Assembly: GCA_001464315.1 (NCBI GenBank)
Contig: LNFK01000073.1
Location: 1 to 49,542 of the forward strand
Source of the DNA: Sphingomonadales bacterium Ga0077559
Lineage (GTDB): Bacteria > Pseudomonadota > Alphaproteobacteria > Sphingomonadales > Sphingomonadaceae
Direction: 5' to 3'
Length of the DNA: 49,542 bases
A model generated the notes under the pieces. It saw only the letters and a list, made by a program, of their open reading frames with translations. It was not told where the DNA came from and did not search any database. Within the stretch, counting starts at the first letter, position 1. Each line of letters starts with the position of its first letter. The position numbers and the translations under genes were made by a program. Positions 31,408-41,032 of this stretch are shown here, piece after piece.

Positions 31408-33513
31408 TCATCGTGGCGGCGGATTTTCCCTCGGGGCGGGTTGGACTTCAAGGCCGTCGCGACCCAGATTGACTTCGAGCGGGACGCCGCCAACCTCAGT
31501 ATTGACCGTTACCCCATCCTGCGCTTCGTTAATGCGGACATCGGTGTTGCCGATATCGACTGGCATGTCGGGAATGTCTGTTAGATCGAGCGGTTCTACA
31601 GGGCCTTCGGGGTCGGGCTTGCGCGCGGGCTTTGGCGCTGCGCGCGGTGCGGCGCCGCTGACGGCCTGAGACATGAAATCGCGCCAGATGCGTGCCGGCA
31701 GACCGCCACCGTTGATCCCGCGCAGCGGCGTATTGTCGTCATTGCCGATCCATACGCCGACTACGAGGTCGCCGGCAAAGCCAACGAACAACGCGTCGCG
31801 ATTGTCCTGGCTGGTGCCAGTCTTGCCAAAGGCGGGTATGTTGAGCCGCGCCGCGCTACCGGTGCCTTCGGTGACGGTTGCGCCCAGCAGGTCGAGCAAC
31901 ATGCTGTGCGTCCGCCCGCTAAAACTGCGTGGGCCTGCAAACAGCCATTCGATCCAGCCTTGCTCCTCCTGTTTTACCGCATGCGGTTCAACAGGCCAGG
32001 CATTGGCTGACACGCCCGCATAAGCCGCAGTCAGTTCGATCAACGTCACCCCCGAACTGCCGAGCGCCAGGCTAGGATCAAGCGTCAACTTGCTGTCAAC
32101 GCCAAGATCCTTTGCCGCCTTGGCCACCGCTTCGCCGCCGACTTGCTGATACAGCCGCACCGATGCGACGTTGCTCGACCGGGCGAACGCATCTTTCAGG
32201 CTGACGTCGCCGCGATAGCGGTCTCCTGAATTTTTGGGACGATACAGGCCCTCGTTGATCGGCGTGTCGGCGATAAAGGAATCCGGCGTCATCCCTGCTC
32301 GCAATGCCGCGAGATAAACGAAAAGTTTGAAAGTCGAACCCGGCTGGCGCTTGGCCTGTGTTGCTCGGTTGAAGGTCGAATCTTTGTAACTGCGGCCACC
32401 CACCATCGCGACAACTTCGCCATTGGGTCGCATCGCGACGAGCGCGACCTGAGCCTTGCCAAGGCCCGCGCTACCGGTCACCCGCCGCGCAATATTTTGC
32501 AACCGCGCATCAAGCGTTGTGGTGATCTTGACATCGGCATAGCCGCTTTCGGTAAGCAGACGCGCCTGCGGTATGGCCCAGTCGGCAAAATAGGTGCCGG
32601 TCGGGATGGTATCTCGCACCCGGACGTCAAGCCGGGCGACGGGCGTGGCTTTGGCTTGCGCTTCGGTTAGTACGCCGTTGGCGACCATCGCCTTCAATAC
32701 CAGCTTCGCCCGCTTTGCCGCGCGTTCAGGGTTTTTGGTCGGTGCCAGCCGCGACGGGGCCTGAACCAGTCCTGCCAACATCGAAGCCTGCGACAACGTC
32801 AGCCGCTCTGGCTGGCGGTAAAAATAATGCAATGACGCCGCACGCAGGCCGTAAACATTATCGCCGAAATAGACGTTCGACAAATACCGTTCGAGAATTT
32901 CGTCCTTGGTCAGTCGCCCTTCAAGCCAGAATGCGATCAGCATCTCGCGGGCCTTGCGGGTCAGGCTACGCTCGGGCGTCAGGAAGGTGAATTTGGCGAG
33001 CTGCTGGGTGATCGTGCTGCCGCCTTGCGTAATACCGCTGCCCGTGGCGTTCGACCAGAAAGCCCGTGCGAGTCCGCGCGGGTCGATACCCCAATGCGAA
33101 TAGAACCGCCGGTCCTCAATCGACAAAAAGGCCTGAACCACATGCGGCGGCAATTTGCCGATCACTACGGGCTCGTCAACGATCGCACCGTTGCGGGCAA
33201 TCGGCGTGCCGTCTGATGCCAGCAGCGTGATGCGCGGCGGCGCGATCGGTTGCAGCGATTTCGATAATGGTGCGGTTACTGCCAGCCACGCGAGCAGCAC
33301 GATAAATAAGAGCACTAAAGCGGCGGATATCCGCCCGACCCACCATAAACGCGATTTTCCAAAATATTGTTTGCGCGGTGGTACTGTCGGCTGTGTTTCG
33401 GCCTCCCACGGTTTGGGATCACCCGGAAACAAACCGGCATACGCCGAATCGAAAGCCGCAAGACGGCTGTCGATGTCGGTTGCAGGCGGGGGATTGTCTC
33501 GTTTGAAGAACAT
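31408..33513 (-). CDS. Class A penicillin-binding protein (PBP1A/PBP1C-like)
   Basis: Bifunctional peptidoglycan synthase of 701 residues. After a cytoplasmic head and one transmembrane helix (about 58-80) comes a GT51 glycosyltransferase with SIEDRRFYSHWGIDPRG (catalytic E133) and GGSTITQQLAK. The transpeptidase part has QPGSTFK (active Ser and Lys), SSN and FGKTGTS. The C-terminus is Pro-rich with a short beta tail (VRINEAQDGVTVNTEVGG). It polymerises glycan strands from lipid II and crosslinks them in the periplasm. It is close to priA upstream and the serine protease gene downstream on the same strand, and all three may share transcription. Confidence 0.93.
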   Translation of the reverse strand: MFFKRDNPPPATDIDSRLAAFDSAYAGLFPGDPKPWEAETQPTVPPRKQYFGKSRLWWVGRISAALVLLFIVLLAWLAVTAPLSKSLQPIAPPRITLLASDGTPIARNGAIVDEPVVIGKLPPHVVQAFLSIEDRRFYSHWGIDPRGLARAFWSNATGSGITQGGSTITQQLAKFTFLTPERSLTRKAREMLIAFWLEGRLTKDEILERYLSNVYFGDNVYGLRAASLHYFYRQPERLTLSQASMLAGLVQAPSRLAPTKNPERAAKRAKLVLKAMVANGVLTEAQAKATPVARLDVRVRDTIPTGTYFADWAIPQARLLTESGYADVKITTTLDARLQNIARRVTGSAGLGKAQVALVAMRPNGEVVAMVGGRSYKDSTFNRATQAKRQPGSTFKLFVYLAALRAGMTPDSFIADTPINEGLYRPKNSGDRYRGDVSLKDAFARSSNVASVRLYQQVGGEAVAKAAKDLGVDSKLTLDPSLALGSSGVTLIELTAAYAGVSANAWPVEPHAVKQEEQGWIEWLFAGPRSFSGRTHSMLLDLLGATVTEGTGSAARLNIPAFGKTGTSQDNRDALFVGFAGDLVVGVWIGNDDNTPLRGINGGGLPARIWRDFMSQAVSGAAPRAAPKPARKPDPEGPVEPLDLTDIPDMPVDIGNTDVRINEAQDGVTVNTEVGGVPLEVNLGRDGLEVQPAPRENPPPR

Positions 33514-33565
33514 CGATTTGCTGTATTATATGAATAAGACGGTCAAGGGTAGAGCAAATATCATA

Positions 33566-35743
33566 TTACAGGAAGCTGTACGGATCGACATCCACCCCTA
33601 TGCGCACGCCGCGCGGAAATTGCAAAGCGCCAAGCCATTCGCGGATGATCGATTGAACCTCGACCGAGCGCTGAGCATGGACCAGCAGTCGTTGGCGGTA
33701 TCGCCCGCGCAGCATCGCCAGCGGGGCAGGCGCTGGGCCGTAAACATGCATGCCGTCTGCCTGCGGTGCTGCGCCGCCGACCGCGCGGGCGGCCTCGATG
33801 GCCTCCCGTTCATCTTCGGACGAAATGATGATCGCAGCGAAGCGACCAAAGGGTGGCGCGCCAGCCGATTTACGCTGCTCGGTTTCGGCATCATAAAAGG
33901 CATCGCGGTCGCCTGCCACCAGTGCCGCAATGACAGGGTGCGAGGGGTTGCGCGTCTGGATGAAAACCTCGCCTGGTTTCTCGCCGCGACCGGCGCGTCC
34001 GGCTGCTTGCGCGATTTGCTGGAATGTGCGCTCTGCGGCGCGCAGGTCGCCGCCTTCAAGGCCAAGATCGGCGTCGATTACCCCTACCAAAGTAAGCTCG
34101 GGAAAATGATAGCCCTTGGTCACAAGCTGCGTGCCAATAATGATATCGACCGCCTTGTTTTCAACGCGTGCAACAAACTCGGCTGCTTTCTCCGGCGACC
34201 AAAGCGTATCCGAAGTCGCCACGATGGTCCGCGCGTCGGGTAACAGGCGGTTTACCTCGTCACAGATGCGCTCGACGCCCGGGCCGCAGGCAACAAGGCT
34301 ATCCTTCTCGCTGCATTCGGGACATTCATCGGGTGGCGGTGTTACAAAGCCGCAATGGTGGCAGGCAAGGCGGCGGACGAGGCGGTGTTCTACCATCCAG
34401 CTGGTGCAGTTTGGGCATTGGAACCGGTGCCCGCAGGTACGGCACAAGGTGAGCGGCGCATAGCCGCGCCGGTTCAGGAATAGCAAGCTTTGCTCGCCGC
34501 GATCGATACGTTCTTCAAGCGCCTTGAGCAACGTCGGCGCAATCCAGTGCTGCCGCTCGGGTGCGTCGAGTGTCAGGTCGATGACCTTGATTTCGGGCAT
34601 CTTTGCCGCACCGAACCGCGAAGGGATTGCCAAGCCCTTATAGCGCCCGATGGCTACCATATGCCGCGATTCAAGCGCAGGCGTGGCCGAGGCAAGTACG
34701 ACTGGAAAGCGCTCAAACCGCCCGCGCATCACCGCCACATCGCGCGCATGATAGCGCACGCCATCTTCCTGCTTGAAACTGGTCTCATGGGCTTCATCGA
34801 CGATGATCAGGCCTAAATCATGGAACGGCAGGAACAAGGCCGACCGCGCGCCGACCAGCACTTTCGCGCTGCCGTCGGCTACCGCACGCCAGACACGGCG
34901 GCGCTGGGTGGATCGCAGGTTAGAGTGCCAGGCCGCCGGTTCGACGCCAAAGCGCTCTTCGAAGCGTTTCAGGAATGGCTGCGTCAGTGCGATTTCGGGG
35001 AGTAAAACCAGCACCTGCCTATTTAGCTGGATCGCCTCGGCCACAGCCTCGAAATAGGTTTCGGTCTTGCCCGATCCGGTCACGCCGTCGAGCACGAAGG
35101 TATCGAAGCCCCCGTCGCGGACGGCTTTGACCATCGCGCCTGCTGCGACGGCCTGCGCATCGTTGAGCTCGGGCGCAGCAAAGTCGGCGAGCGGCTCGGG
35201 AAACGGCGTGTCGACGCTGATTGTTACCGGCTCGAACGCGCCTGCCTTGATGAGTCCGCGAATGACCGCGTCGCTCACGCCTGCCTCGGCAGCCAACTCA
35301 CGGACCAACCCTTGCGCTTCCCCCAGCGCATCAAGCGCAGCGGCGCGTTGCGGGGTCAGGCGCGTTGGTTCAAACCCGGTGCGGCGATATTCGGTTATTG
35401 TGCCAGATGTTGTAAATGCTGCGGACGATGCCAGCACCATCCGCAGCACGGCGGCATGACTGGTCAGATAATAATCGGCGACCCAATCGACCAATCGACG
35501 TAAACCCGGACCTACCGGCGGGCATTCGACCAACTCAAGCACTGCGCGCAGCTTTTTGGCGTCGACAGGATCGTCGTTAAAAACATACTCGTCCCACACT
35601 ACGCCGGGCAATTTCCGCGGACCAAGCGGGACCATCACCACACAGCCGGGCTGTGCCTCCATCCCCTCGGGCAGCCGGTAGTCTAGAGGACCAATTGCTT
35701 GCGTCAGCAAGACAACACGGACACGGGAGGGCGCAGGATTCAT
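33566..35743 (-). CDS. priA: Primosomal protein N' (replication restart helicase)
   Basis: PriA of 725 residues. The N-terminal DNA-binding domain starts with VRVVLLTQAIGPLDYRLPEG. The helicase core has Walker A GVTGSGKTETY, DEAH (VDEAHETSFKQEDGVRYHARD), motif III SATPALES and later LLFLNRRGYAP. The zinc-binding insertion contains paired cysteines (CRTCGHRFQCPNC, CHHCGF, CPEC). It recognises stalled or repaired forks and reloads the replisome. Its start faces the DUF4197 gene across about 100 bp. Confidence 0.96.
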   Translation of the reverse strand: MNPAPSRVRVVLLTQAIGPLDYRLPEGMEAQPGCVVMVPLGPRKLPGVVWDEYVFNDDPVDAKKLRAVLELVECPPVGPGLRRLVDWVADYYLTSHAAVLRMVLASSAAFTTSGTITEYRRTGFEPTRLTPQRAAALDALGEAQGLVRELAAEAGVSDAVIRGLIKAGAFEPVTISVDTPFPEPLADFAAPELNDAQAVAAGAMVKAVRDGGFDTFVLDGVTGSGKTETYFEAVAEAIQLNRQVLVLLPEIALTQPFLKRFEERFGVEPAAWHSNLRSTQRRRVWRAVADGSAKVLVGARSALFLPFHDLGLIIVDEAHETSFKQEDGVRYHARDVAVMRGRFERFPVVLASATPALESRHMVAIGRYKGLAIPSRFGAAKMPEIKVIDLTLDAPERQHWIAPTLLKALEERIDRGEQSLLFLNRRGYAPLTLCRTCGHRFQCPNCTSWMVEHRLVRRLACHHCGFVTPPPDECPECSEKDSLVACGPGVERICDEVNRLLPDARTIVATSDTLWSPEKAAEFVARVENKAVDIIIGTQLVTKGYHFPELTLVGVIDADLGLEGGDLRAAERTFQQIAQAAGRAGRGEKPGEVFIQTRNPSHPVIAALVAGDRDAFYDAETEQRKSAGAPPFGRFAAIIISSEDEREAIEAARAVGGAAPQADGMHVYGPAPAPLAMLRGRYRQRLLVHAQRSVEVQSIIREWLGALQFPRGVRIGVDVDPYSFL

Positions 35744-35840
35744 CTAAACGATATAGGCAGGCAAATGCCGAACGTCACCGCCTTATCCGATGGATAACGC
35801 AGCCTCGTCATGCTACCGCCCGTGCAGAGGAGAGCTGCCT

Positions 35841-36521
35841 ATGACTACCACCCGCCGCCACATCCTGCTATCGGGTGCAGCCCTTGCTACGCTTGTGCTT
35901 CCCGCGTGCCAGAGCCTGCCTGCATTCAGTTTGACCGAAGCCATCCGCCGTTTGCTGACCCTTGCGTCGCAAAGCGCCTTTGCGCTGCTGCTCCAGCCAG
36001 GCGGCTTCTACGACAGCTCGGTCGCGCGCATTGCCTTGCCCGACCGGTTCGGCGGGGATCGCGGTGCAGGCATCCTCTCCGTCGTGCTACAAAACCGCCA
36101 GTTTCGCGACCGGCTGCAACGACAATTGAACCGCGCCGCAGAAAAAGGGGCCGAACGTGCAGCACCATTGGTTGCCGACGCTGTTCGCAATGTCAGTATC
36201 GAGGACGCCACCGCTCTTGTGCGCGGCGGCCCTCAGGCGGCAACCGCCTTTCTGCGTCGCAAGATGGGCACCGCGTTGCTCGACGCGATGCTGCCGGGAA
36301 TATCCGATGGTCTAAGGCTGTTCGATGATCAGGTAATCAGCCAAGCCGTTCGCTCGGTCACAGGCTTCGACATCGCGGCGCTGGCGAGCGACCTTACCCG
36401 CAAAGCAGATGACAGTATCTGGGCTGCCATCGGGTTGGAAGAAAGCAATATCCGCGCCGACCCGCAACGGACAAACGATCCGGTAATGATCGGGGTATTC
36501 GGTATATTAGGAGGCCGGTAA
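35841..36521 (+). CDS. DUF4197 lipoprotein, copy 1
   Basis: A 226-residue protein from ATG 35841 (AGGAG upstream; the frame is open further but unsupported). It has a signal of RR type (TTRRHILLSGAALATL) ending in a lipobox-like LPAC, so it is probably lipid-anchored. The mature part follows the DUF4197 pattern: an SAFALLLQPGGFYDSSVARIALP segment, an LNRAAEKGAERAAPLVADAV helix, SIEDATALVRGGPQAATAFLR and a final GLEESNIRADP. Function is unknown. A second DUF4197 gene lies convergently just downstream. Confidence 0.8.
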   Translation: MTTTRRHILLSGAALATLVLPACQSLPAFSLTEAIRRLLTLASQSAFALLLQPGGFYDSSVARIALPDRFGGDRGAGILSVVLQNRQFRDRLQRQLNRAAEKGAERAAPLVADAVRNVSIEDATALVRGGPQAATAFLRRKMGTALLDAMLPGISDGLRLFDDQVISQAVRSVTGFDIAALASDLTRKADDSIWAAIGLEESNIRADPQRTNDPVMIGVFGILGGR

Positions 36522-36550
36522 AACGGTCTGCCTCGTAATCCGCTTAGGTT

Positions 36551-37170
36551 TTAAAGCCCCAGAATTTTGAGCGGGTTTTTACGCAGCTCGGTTTCTTCCT
36601 GCCCGATATAACTGAAAATGCCTTTAAGCGCCTGATCGGAAACCGAGCGCGTCAGCTTCGCGCTGTTAAGCCCTAATGAAGAGCGAGCTTGTCGATTTGG
36701 TCGAAAGCCCCGACCTGTCCCAAAGCGGACTCGATCAGCGGCGTAATTTTGGCGCGCAAGTCGCCGCTCGCACTTTGACGCAGATACTGAGTCGCGCCGT
36801 CGCTTTTGGTCGCGATCCCCAGAACGTCGTTGAGGCTGGCATTATTAATCGCGCCGCGAAATATCGGCTTTGCTTCTTTGGCGGCCAATCCCGCCGCATG
36901 GTTCAGCCGTCGTACCAGTCCATCGGTCAATCCGGCTTTCGCGCCAACATTCAGCAGTTTTGAAACCGTTTTGCCGCCAGGCAGCAGGATGCGGATAGCC
37001 TTATCGGCATAAAATGCACCGGGCCTGCCAAGTTTGTCGAGCGCGCTGATGGATGCATTTCCGAGTAACAAGGTCAACGAACCGCTTTTGCCCATCGCTG
37101 GGCATAGCGGCAGCATGACCCCTGTTGCAGTAAGCAGCATGAGCTGACGGCGATTGAATATCATCGACAT
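36551..37170 (-). pseudogene. DUF4197 protein, copy 2, frameshifted near the 3' end
   Basis: The main frame (37170 to 36673) gives 165 residues with a signal peptide (MSMIFNRRQLMLLTATGVML to MGKSG) and a good DUF4197 core: ISALDKLGRPGAFYADKAIRI, LNHAAGLAAKEAKPIFRGAI, ASLNDVLGIATKSDGATQYLR. It stops at DKLALH. In the neighbouring frame the family ending continues at once, SLGLNSAKLTRSVSDQAL and then EETELRKNPLKILGL, with a TAA at 36551. So one frameshift around 36670-36680 separates the last 42 or so residues. This is either a recent mutation or a sequencing slip. Without the tail the protein may be unstable. Confidence 0.75.
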
Positions 37171-37365
37171 GATAAGACCCTCATGTTGTGAATGCTTTGA
37201 TAGAACACAGCATTTTTATCGCTCCCAAGGGTAGGATGTAAAATCATCGCAGTTTTCATGCAGTGGCCCCTATTTGCCGAGAATATGAATTCTTTCCTGT
37301 CCAACAAGGGCGCGATTTGCCATTAGCTGATCGCGATTCCACCTTTTAAATTGCGAGTATGACCC

Positions 37366-38019
37366 ATGAAATTTTTCGCCGACACCGCTGAAATAGCCGA
37401 CATCAAAGAACTGGCGGCAACAGGATTGCTCGACGGGGTAACGACCAACCCGACGCTGATCGCCAAATCGGGGCGCGACTTCATCGAAGTGACGCGTGAG
37501 ATTTGCGCGCTGACCCACGGCCCGGTGTCTGCCGAGGTGGTGGCGCTCGATCATCCGACGATGATGAAAGAAGCGGAAATCCTGCGCAAGATTGCCGACA
37601 ATGTCTGCATCAAGGTTCCGCTGACTATCGACGGCCTCAAAACCTGCAAGGCGCTGACGGGTGAAGGCACGATGGTTAATGTGACCCTGTGCTTCTCCGC
37701 CAATCAGGCGTTGCTGGCGGCCAAGGCTGGCGCGACGTTCGTCTCCCCCTTTGTCGGCCGCCATGATGATAATGGCTTTGACGGCATGGCGCTGATTGCC
37801 GATATCAAACAGATTTACGACAATTATGATTTTGGTACCGAAATCCTAGTGGCCAGCGTTCGCCACGGTATCCACGTCCATCAAGCGGCTTTGATCGGCG
37901 CGCATGTAATGACCGCGCCGCCATCGGTCATCAAAGGGTTGTTCAAGCATATCCTGACCGAAAAAGGCATCGAAGGCTTCCTCGCTGACTGGGCGAAAAC
38001 GGGGCAGGCTATCGGCTAA
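37366..38019 (+). CDS. fsa: Fructose-6-phosphate aldolase / transaldolase-like protein
   Basis: Small transaldolase-family protein of 217 residues, a complete TIM barrel: [26 protein letters not shown], the Schiff-base lysine K83 in [37 protein letters not shown], and [11 protein letters not shown] near the end. The length fits the FSA/TalC group more than full transaldolase. Members transfer a dihydroxyacetone unit or cleave fructose 6-phosphate; which of the two cannot be told from motifs. An 11-bp hairpin follows directly and a terminator role is likely. Confidence 0.9.
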   Translation: MKFFADTAEIADIKELAATGLLDGVTTNPTLIAKSGRDFIEVTREICALTHGPVSAEVVALDHPTMMKEAEILRKIADNVCIKVPLTIDGLKTCKALTGEGTMVNVTLCFSANQALLAAKAGATFVSPFVGRHDDNGFDGMALIADIKQIYDNYDFGTEILVASVRHGIHVHQAALIGAHVMTAPPSVIKGLFKHILTEKGIEGFLADWAKTGQAIG

Positions 38020-38027
38020 AATAGAAA

Positions 38028-38060
38028 GAGACCGGAATGGGTCGCAATTATTCCGGTCTC
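38028..38060 (+). terminator. Strong hairpin after the aldolase gene
   Basis: GAGACCGGAAT pairs perfectly with ATTCCGGTCTC across an 11-base loop, starting 9 bases after the stop codon. There is no T-run behind it (CCTCC follows), so it may slow degradation or need Rho instead of being a simple intrinsic terminator. Confidence 0.6.
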
Positions 38061-38256
38061 CCTCCGTCTCCGTAAAACGGGGATGACAATGACTAACCCA
38101 CGGTGCGGTAGGATAATTGGATAATTCCGACACAAGCGACAAAAATGTTAAGCGGTTGCGAACAAATACCTATGGGCTATTGTCCGTATAGGATTGAAAG
38201 GCGGGCAGGGATATTTCTGGCGCTAATGCGGACATCAAGTTCGCGGGAGCAGACGA

Positions 38257-38892
38257 ATGAACCGGCCCGAGAAGGTGTTTCCCATCGCACATATTCATTA
38301 TAACGACGAAATCGACAATGCAGGCAAGGTTGTCGTGCCCGAAGAAGTGCAGGACGCGATCCGCACTTTGATCCGCTGGTCGGGCGATGATCCCACGCGC
38401 GAAGGGCTTCTGGACACCCCCGCACGAGTCGGCCGTGCGTGGCGTGAATATTGTTCCGGCTATGCCGAAGACCCGGCTGCGCATTTGTCGCGAACATTTC
38501 AGGAAGTCGGCGGCTATCACGAACTGGTGCTGCTGAAAGATATTCCGTTCCAGTCGCATTGCGAGCATCATATGGCGCCGATCACGGGCAAGGCGTCGAT
38601 TGCTTATATGCCGACCGACCGAGTCGTTGGCATTTCCAAGCTCGTTCGCGTCCTCAATGGCTTTTCGCAGCGGCTGCAGGTGCAGGAACGGCTGACGGCA
38701 GAAGTCGCGAACTGCATCTGGGACAATCTGAAGCCCGACGGTGTAGCGGTGGTGATCGAGGCGCAGCATGGCTGCATGACTGGACGCGGCGTCAAGGTCC
38801 ACGGCAGCGGCATGGTCACATCGAAATTGATCGGCTGTTTTCTCGATGATCAATCGAGCCGCAAGGAGGTCATGAGCCTGATGGGCTATTGA
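38257..38892 (+). CDS. folE: GTP cyclohydrolase I
   Basis: FolE of 211 residues, which converts GTP to dihydroneopterin triphosphate, the first step to folate. The motifs are DDPTREGLLDTPARVGRAW, the zinc site SHCEHHMAPI (C102, H105) with C173 in QHGCMTGRG, and GISKLVRVLNGFSQRLQVQERLT. Length is normal for the zinc-dependent type IA enzyme. A hairpin with a T-run follows at 38902-38930. The upstream 230 bp hold the aldolase hairpin and a possible weak promoter (TTGCGA at 38156 and TATTGT at 38178). Confidence 0.95.
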   Translation: MNRPEKVFPIAHIHYNDEIDNAGKVVVPEEVQDAIRTLIRWSGDDPTREGLLDTPARVGRAWREYCSGYAEDPAAHLSRTFQEVGGYHELVLLKDIPFQSHCEHHMAPITGKASIAYMPTDRVVGISKLVRVLNGFSQRLQVQERLTAEVANCIWDNLKPDGVAVVIEAQHGCMTGRGVKVHGSGMVTSKLIGCFLDDQSSRKEVMSLMGY

Positions 38893-38901
38893 TGCAAAAA
38901 G

Positions 38902-38930
38902 ACCCTCCCTCAATGGCAGGGCCTTTTCTT
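38902..38930 (+). terminator. Probable Rho-independent terminator after folE
   Basis: CCCT-C-CC and GG-C-AGGG can pair (one mismatch) around a short loop, followed by CCTTTTCTT, starting about 10 bases after the stop. The stem is short, so confidence is moderate. Confidence 0.45.
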
Positions 38931-39083
38931 ATCCAACCAAGTTTTGCGACCTTCCGGGAAGGATTGTAAACATAACGCAGCAGAGGCGATGGTGTTCCGT
39001 TGGCCCCCTGTGCATGAAATGCCAAATAGTTGATTTACCCTTTCGCCTCGTTGAGGCATGTTCTCCCGATAATAGGGAGAGGG

Positions 39084-41030
39084 ATGATGCGGCATTTTAT
39101 GTTGGCGCTTTTGATAGGCACGGCACCTACGACTGTTTTGGCGCAGGCGGGCGCAAAACCCGCTTCGCAGATGACAGTGGCGGCGCAGCGTCAGGTTGCC
39201 GAAGGACTACCCGCCGAAGACGGGCGCGACGCAGAATTTGCCGGTCGCGGATATCTGGGGACGTTAGCTGATCCTGTCATCAAGTCCAGCGATGGAAAGC
39301 CTGTCTGGAACTTGAATGCCTATGCATGGATGGAGGGGAGGGCCCCTGAAACGGTAAACCCGAGCCTTTGGCGGCACATGGGCATCTTGCGCAAGCACGG
39401 GCTTTACGCACTGTCCGAAAATATGTGGCAGGTGCGCGGTTTCGATGTGTCCAATATGACTGTTATCAAGGGAAAGACCGGCTGGATATTAATCGATCCG
39501 TTGACCACCCGCGACACGGCAGCCGCTGCCATGCGGTTGGTCAACGAAAAGCTGGGCGTACGGCCGGTGAAGGCGGTTATTTACAGCCATAGCCATGCCG
39601 ATCATTTTGGCGGCGTGCGCGGGCTGGTCGATGAGGCTGATGTCAAAGCGGGCAAAGTCGCGATTATCGCGCCCGAGCACTTTCTTGCGGAAACCGCATC
39701 CGAAAATGTCATGGCGGGCTCGGCTATGGGCAGGCGCGCCAATTATCAGTTTGGTAGCAATCTTTTGCCAGGCGCGGAAGGGCAGATGGGTAGCGGCATC
39801 GGCAAAGGCATAGCTGGTGGCGACATAACCTTGATCCCGCCGACCATCGACATTCGCAAAACGGGCGAGATTCGCGAAGTCGACGGCGTCGCACTTGAAT
39901 TCCAGATGGTACCCCAAACCGAGGCGCCTGCGGAAATGAACGTTTACGTGCCAGCATCGAAGACGTTTATTGCCGCAGAAATTGCGACTTGCTCGCTGCA
40001 CAATATCCTGACTCCGCGCGGCGCAAAGGTGCGCGATACGCACGCGTGGGCGGGGTTCCTGAACGAGGCATTGAACCTCTATGGGGACCGCAGCGATACG
40101 ATTGCATCAAGCCATTGCTGGCCGCGTTTTGGGCAGCCCGAGGTTAAGGGCTGGCTATCGGGACAGCGCGATAATTATCGTTATCTGCATGACCAGACGG
40201 TGCGGATGATGAACAAGGGGATGACCCAAGCCGAAATTGCCGAAAATCTGAAAGCGCCGCCAGCCATCGCCAATCAATGGTTCAACAAGGGTTATTACGG
40301 GACGTACAGCCATAATTCGAAAGCAATTTATCAATATTATCTCGGATGGTACGATGCCGTTCCGGCCAATTTGAATCCGCACCCACCCGAGATCCGTGCA
40401 ACAAAGCTGGTCGCAGCAATGGGCGGCGCGAGCAAAGTGCTGGCTGAGGCGAAAAGGGCAATGGCGGCAGGCGACTACCGCTGGTCTTCGGACATTTTGA
40501 ACAGCTTGGTGTTTGCCGATCCCAAAAACGCCGAAGGCCGATCCTTGCTCGCCGATAGCTACGAGCAGCAGGGCTATCAGGCCGAATCTGCAATTTGGCG
40601 TAACATGTATCTTTCTGCCGCACGCGATTTGCGCGAAGGCGTGAAGGCAAGCATCACTACGCAAAGCGTTGATATGATTTCGGCGATACCGACCGGGTTG
40701 CTACTCGATTCCGTCGCCACGCGGCTCGATCCGGCTGCGATTGGGGACAGCAAGCTAACAATCAACTTCGCCTTCACCGACCGTCAGGAGAAAGCCAAGG
40801 TCAGCGTCGGTAACGCGGTGATGTTCAGCGAAATGGGTGCCAGCCATGCCGCGCCCGCCGCGACGGTCAGCGGCCCACGTCAGCTGTTTCTCGCACTGCT
40901 TTTCCTCAAAATGCCGTTGGCGCAACTAGAAGGGGCTGGCCTAAAAGTCGAAGGTGACCGTAAAGCAATTGAATCGTTACAAACCGCGCTCGACCCGATG
41001 CCGGGTCCGTTCAATATTGCGGAGCCGTAA
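39084..41030 (+). CDS. Exported alkylsulfatase (SdsA1/BDS1-like, MBL fold)
   Basis: A 648-residue protein from ATG 39084, with GGGAGAGGG just upstream; the frame extends 18 codons further without a good start. Signal peptide about 1-21 (TTVLAQ). Domain order fits linear alkylsulfatases: an MBL-fold zinc domain with HSHADHFGG (169-177), EIATCSLHNILTPRGA and SSHCWPRFG, a helical dimerisation domain (AAMGGASKVLAEAKRAMAAGDYRW) and a C-terminal SCP2-like domain (LTINFAFTDRQEKAKVSVGN). These enzymes hydrolyse primary alkyl sulfates such as SDS to alcohol and sulfate, providing sulfur or detoxification. It lies alone between folE and the convergent mltG. Confidence 0.88.
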   Translation: MMRHFMLALLIGTAPTTVLAQAGAKPASQMTVAAQRQVAEGLPAEDGRDAEFAGRGYLGTLADPVIKSSDGKPVWNLNAYAWMEGRAPETVNPSLWRHMGILRKHGLYALSENMWQVRGFDVSNMTVIKGKTGWILIDPLTTRDTAAAAMRLVNEKLGVRPVKAVIYSHSHADHFGGVRGLVDEADVKAGKVAIIAPEHFLAETASENVMAGSAMGRRANYQFGSNLLPGAEGQMGSGIGKGIAGGDITLIPPTIDIRKTGEIREVDGVALEFQMVPQTEAPAEMNVYVPASKTFIAAEIATCSLHNILTPRGAKVRDTHAWAGFLNEALNLYGDRSDTIASSHCWPRFGQPEVKGWLSGQRDNYRYLHDQTVRMMNKGMTQAEIAENLKAPPAIANQWFNKGYYGTYSHNSKAIYQYYLGWYDAVPANLNPHPPEIRATKLVAAMGGASKVLAEAKRAMAAGDYRWSSDILNSLVFADPKNAEGRSLLADSYEQQGYQAESAIWRNMYLSAARDLREGVKASITTQSVDMISAIPTGLLLDSVATRLDPAAIGDSKLTINFAFTDRQEKAKVSVGNAVMFSEMGASHAAPAATVSGPRQLFLALLFLKMPLAQLEGAGLKVEGDRKAIESLQTALDPMPGPFNIAEP

Positions 41031-41032
41031 GG

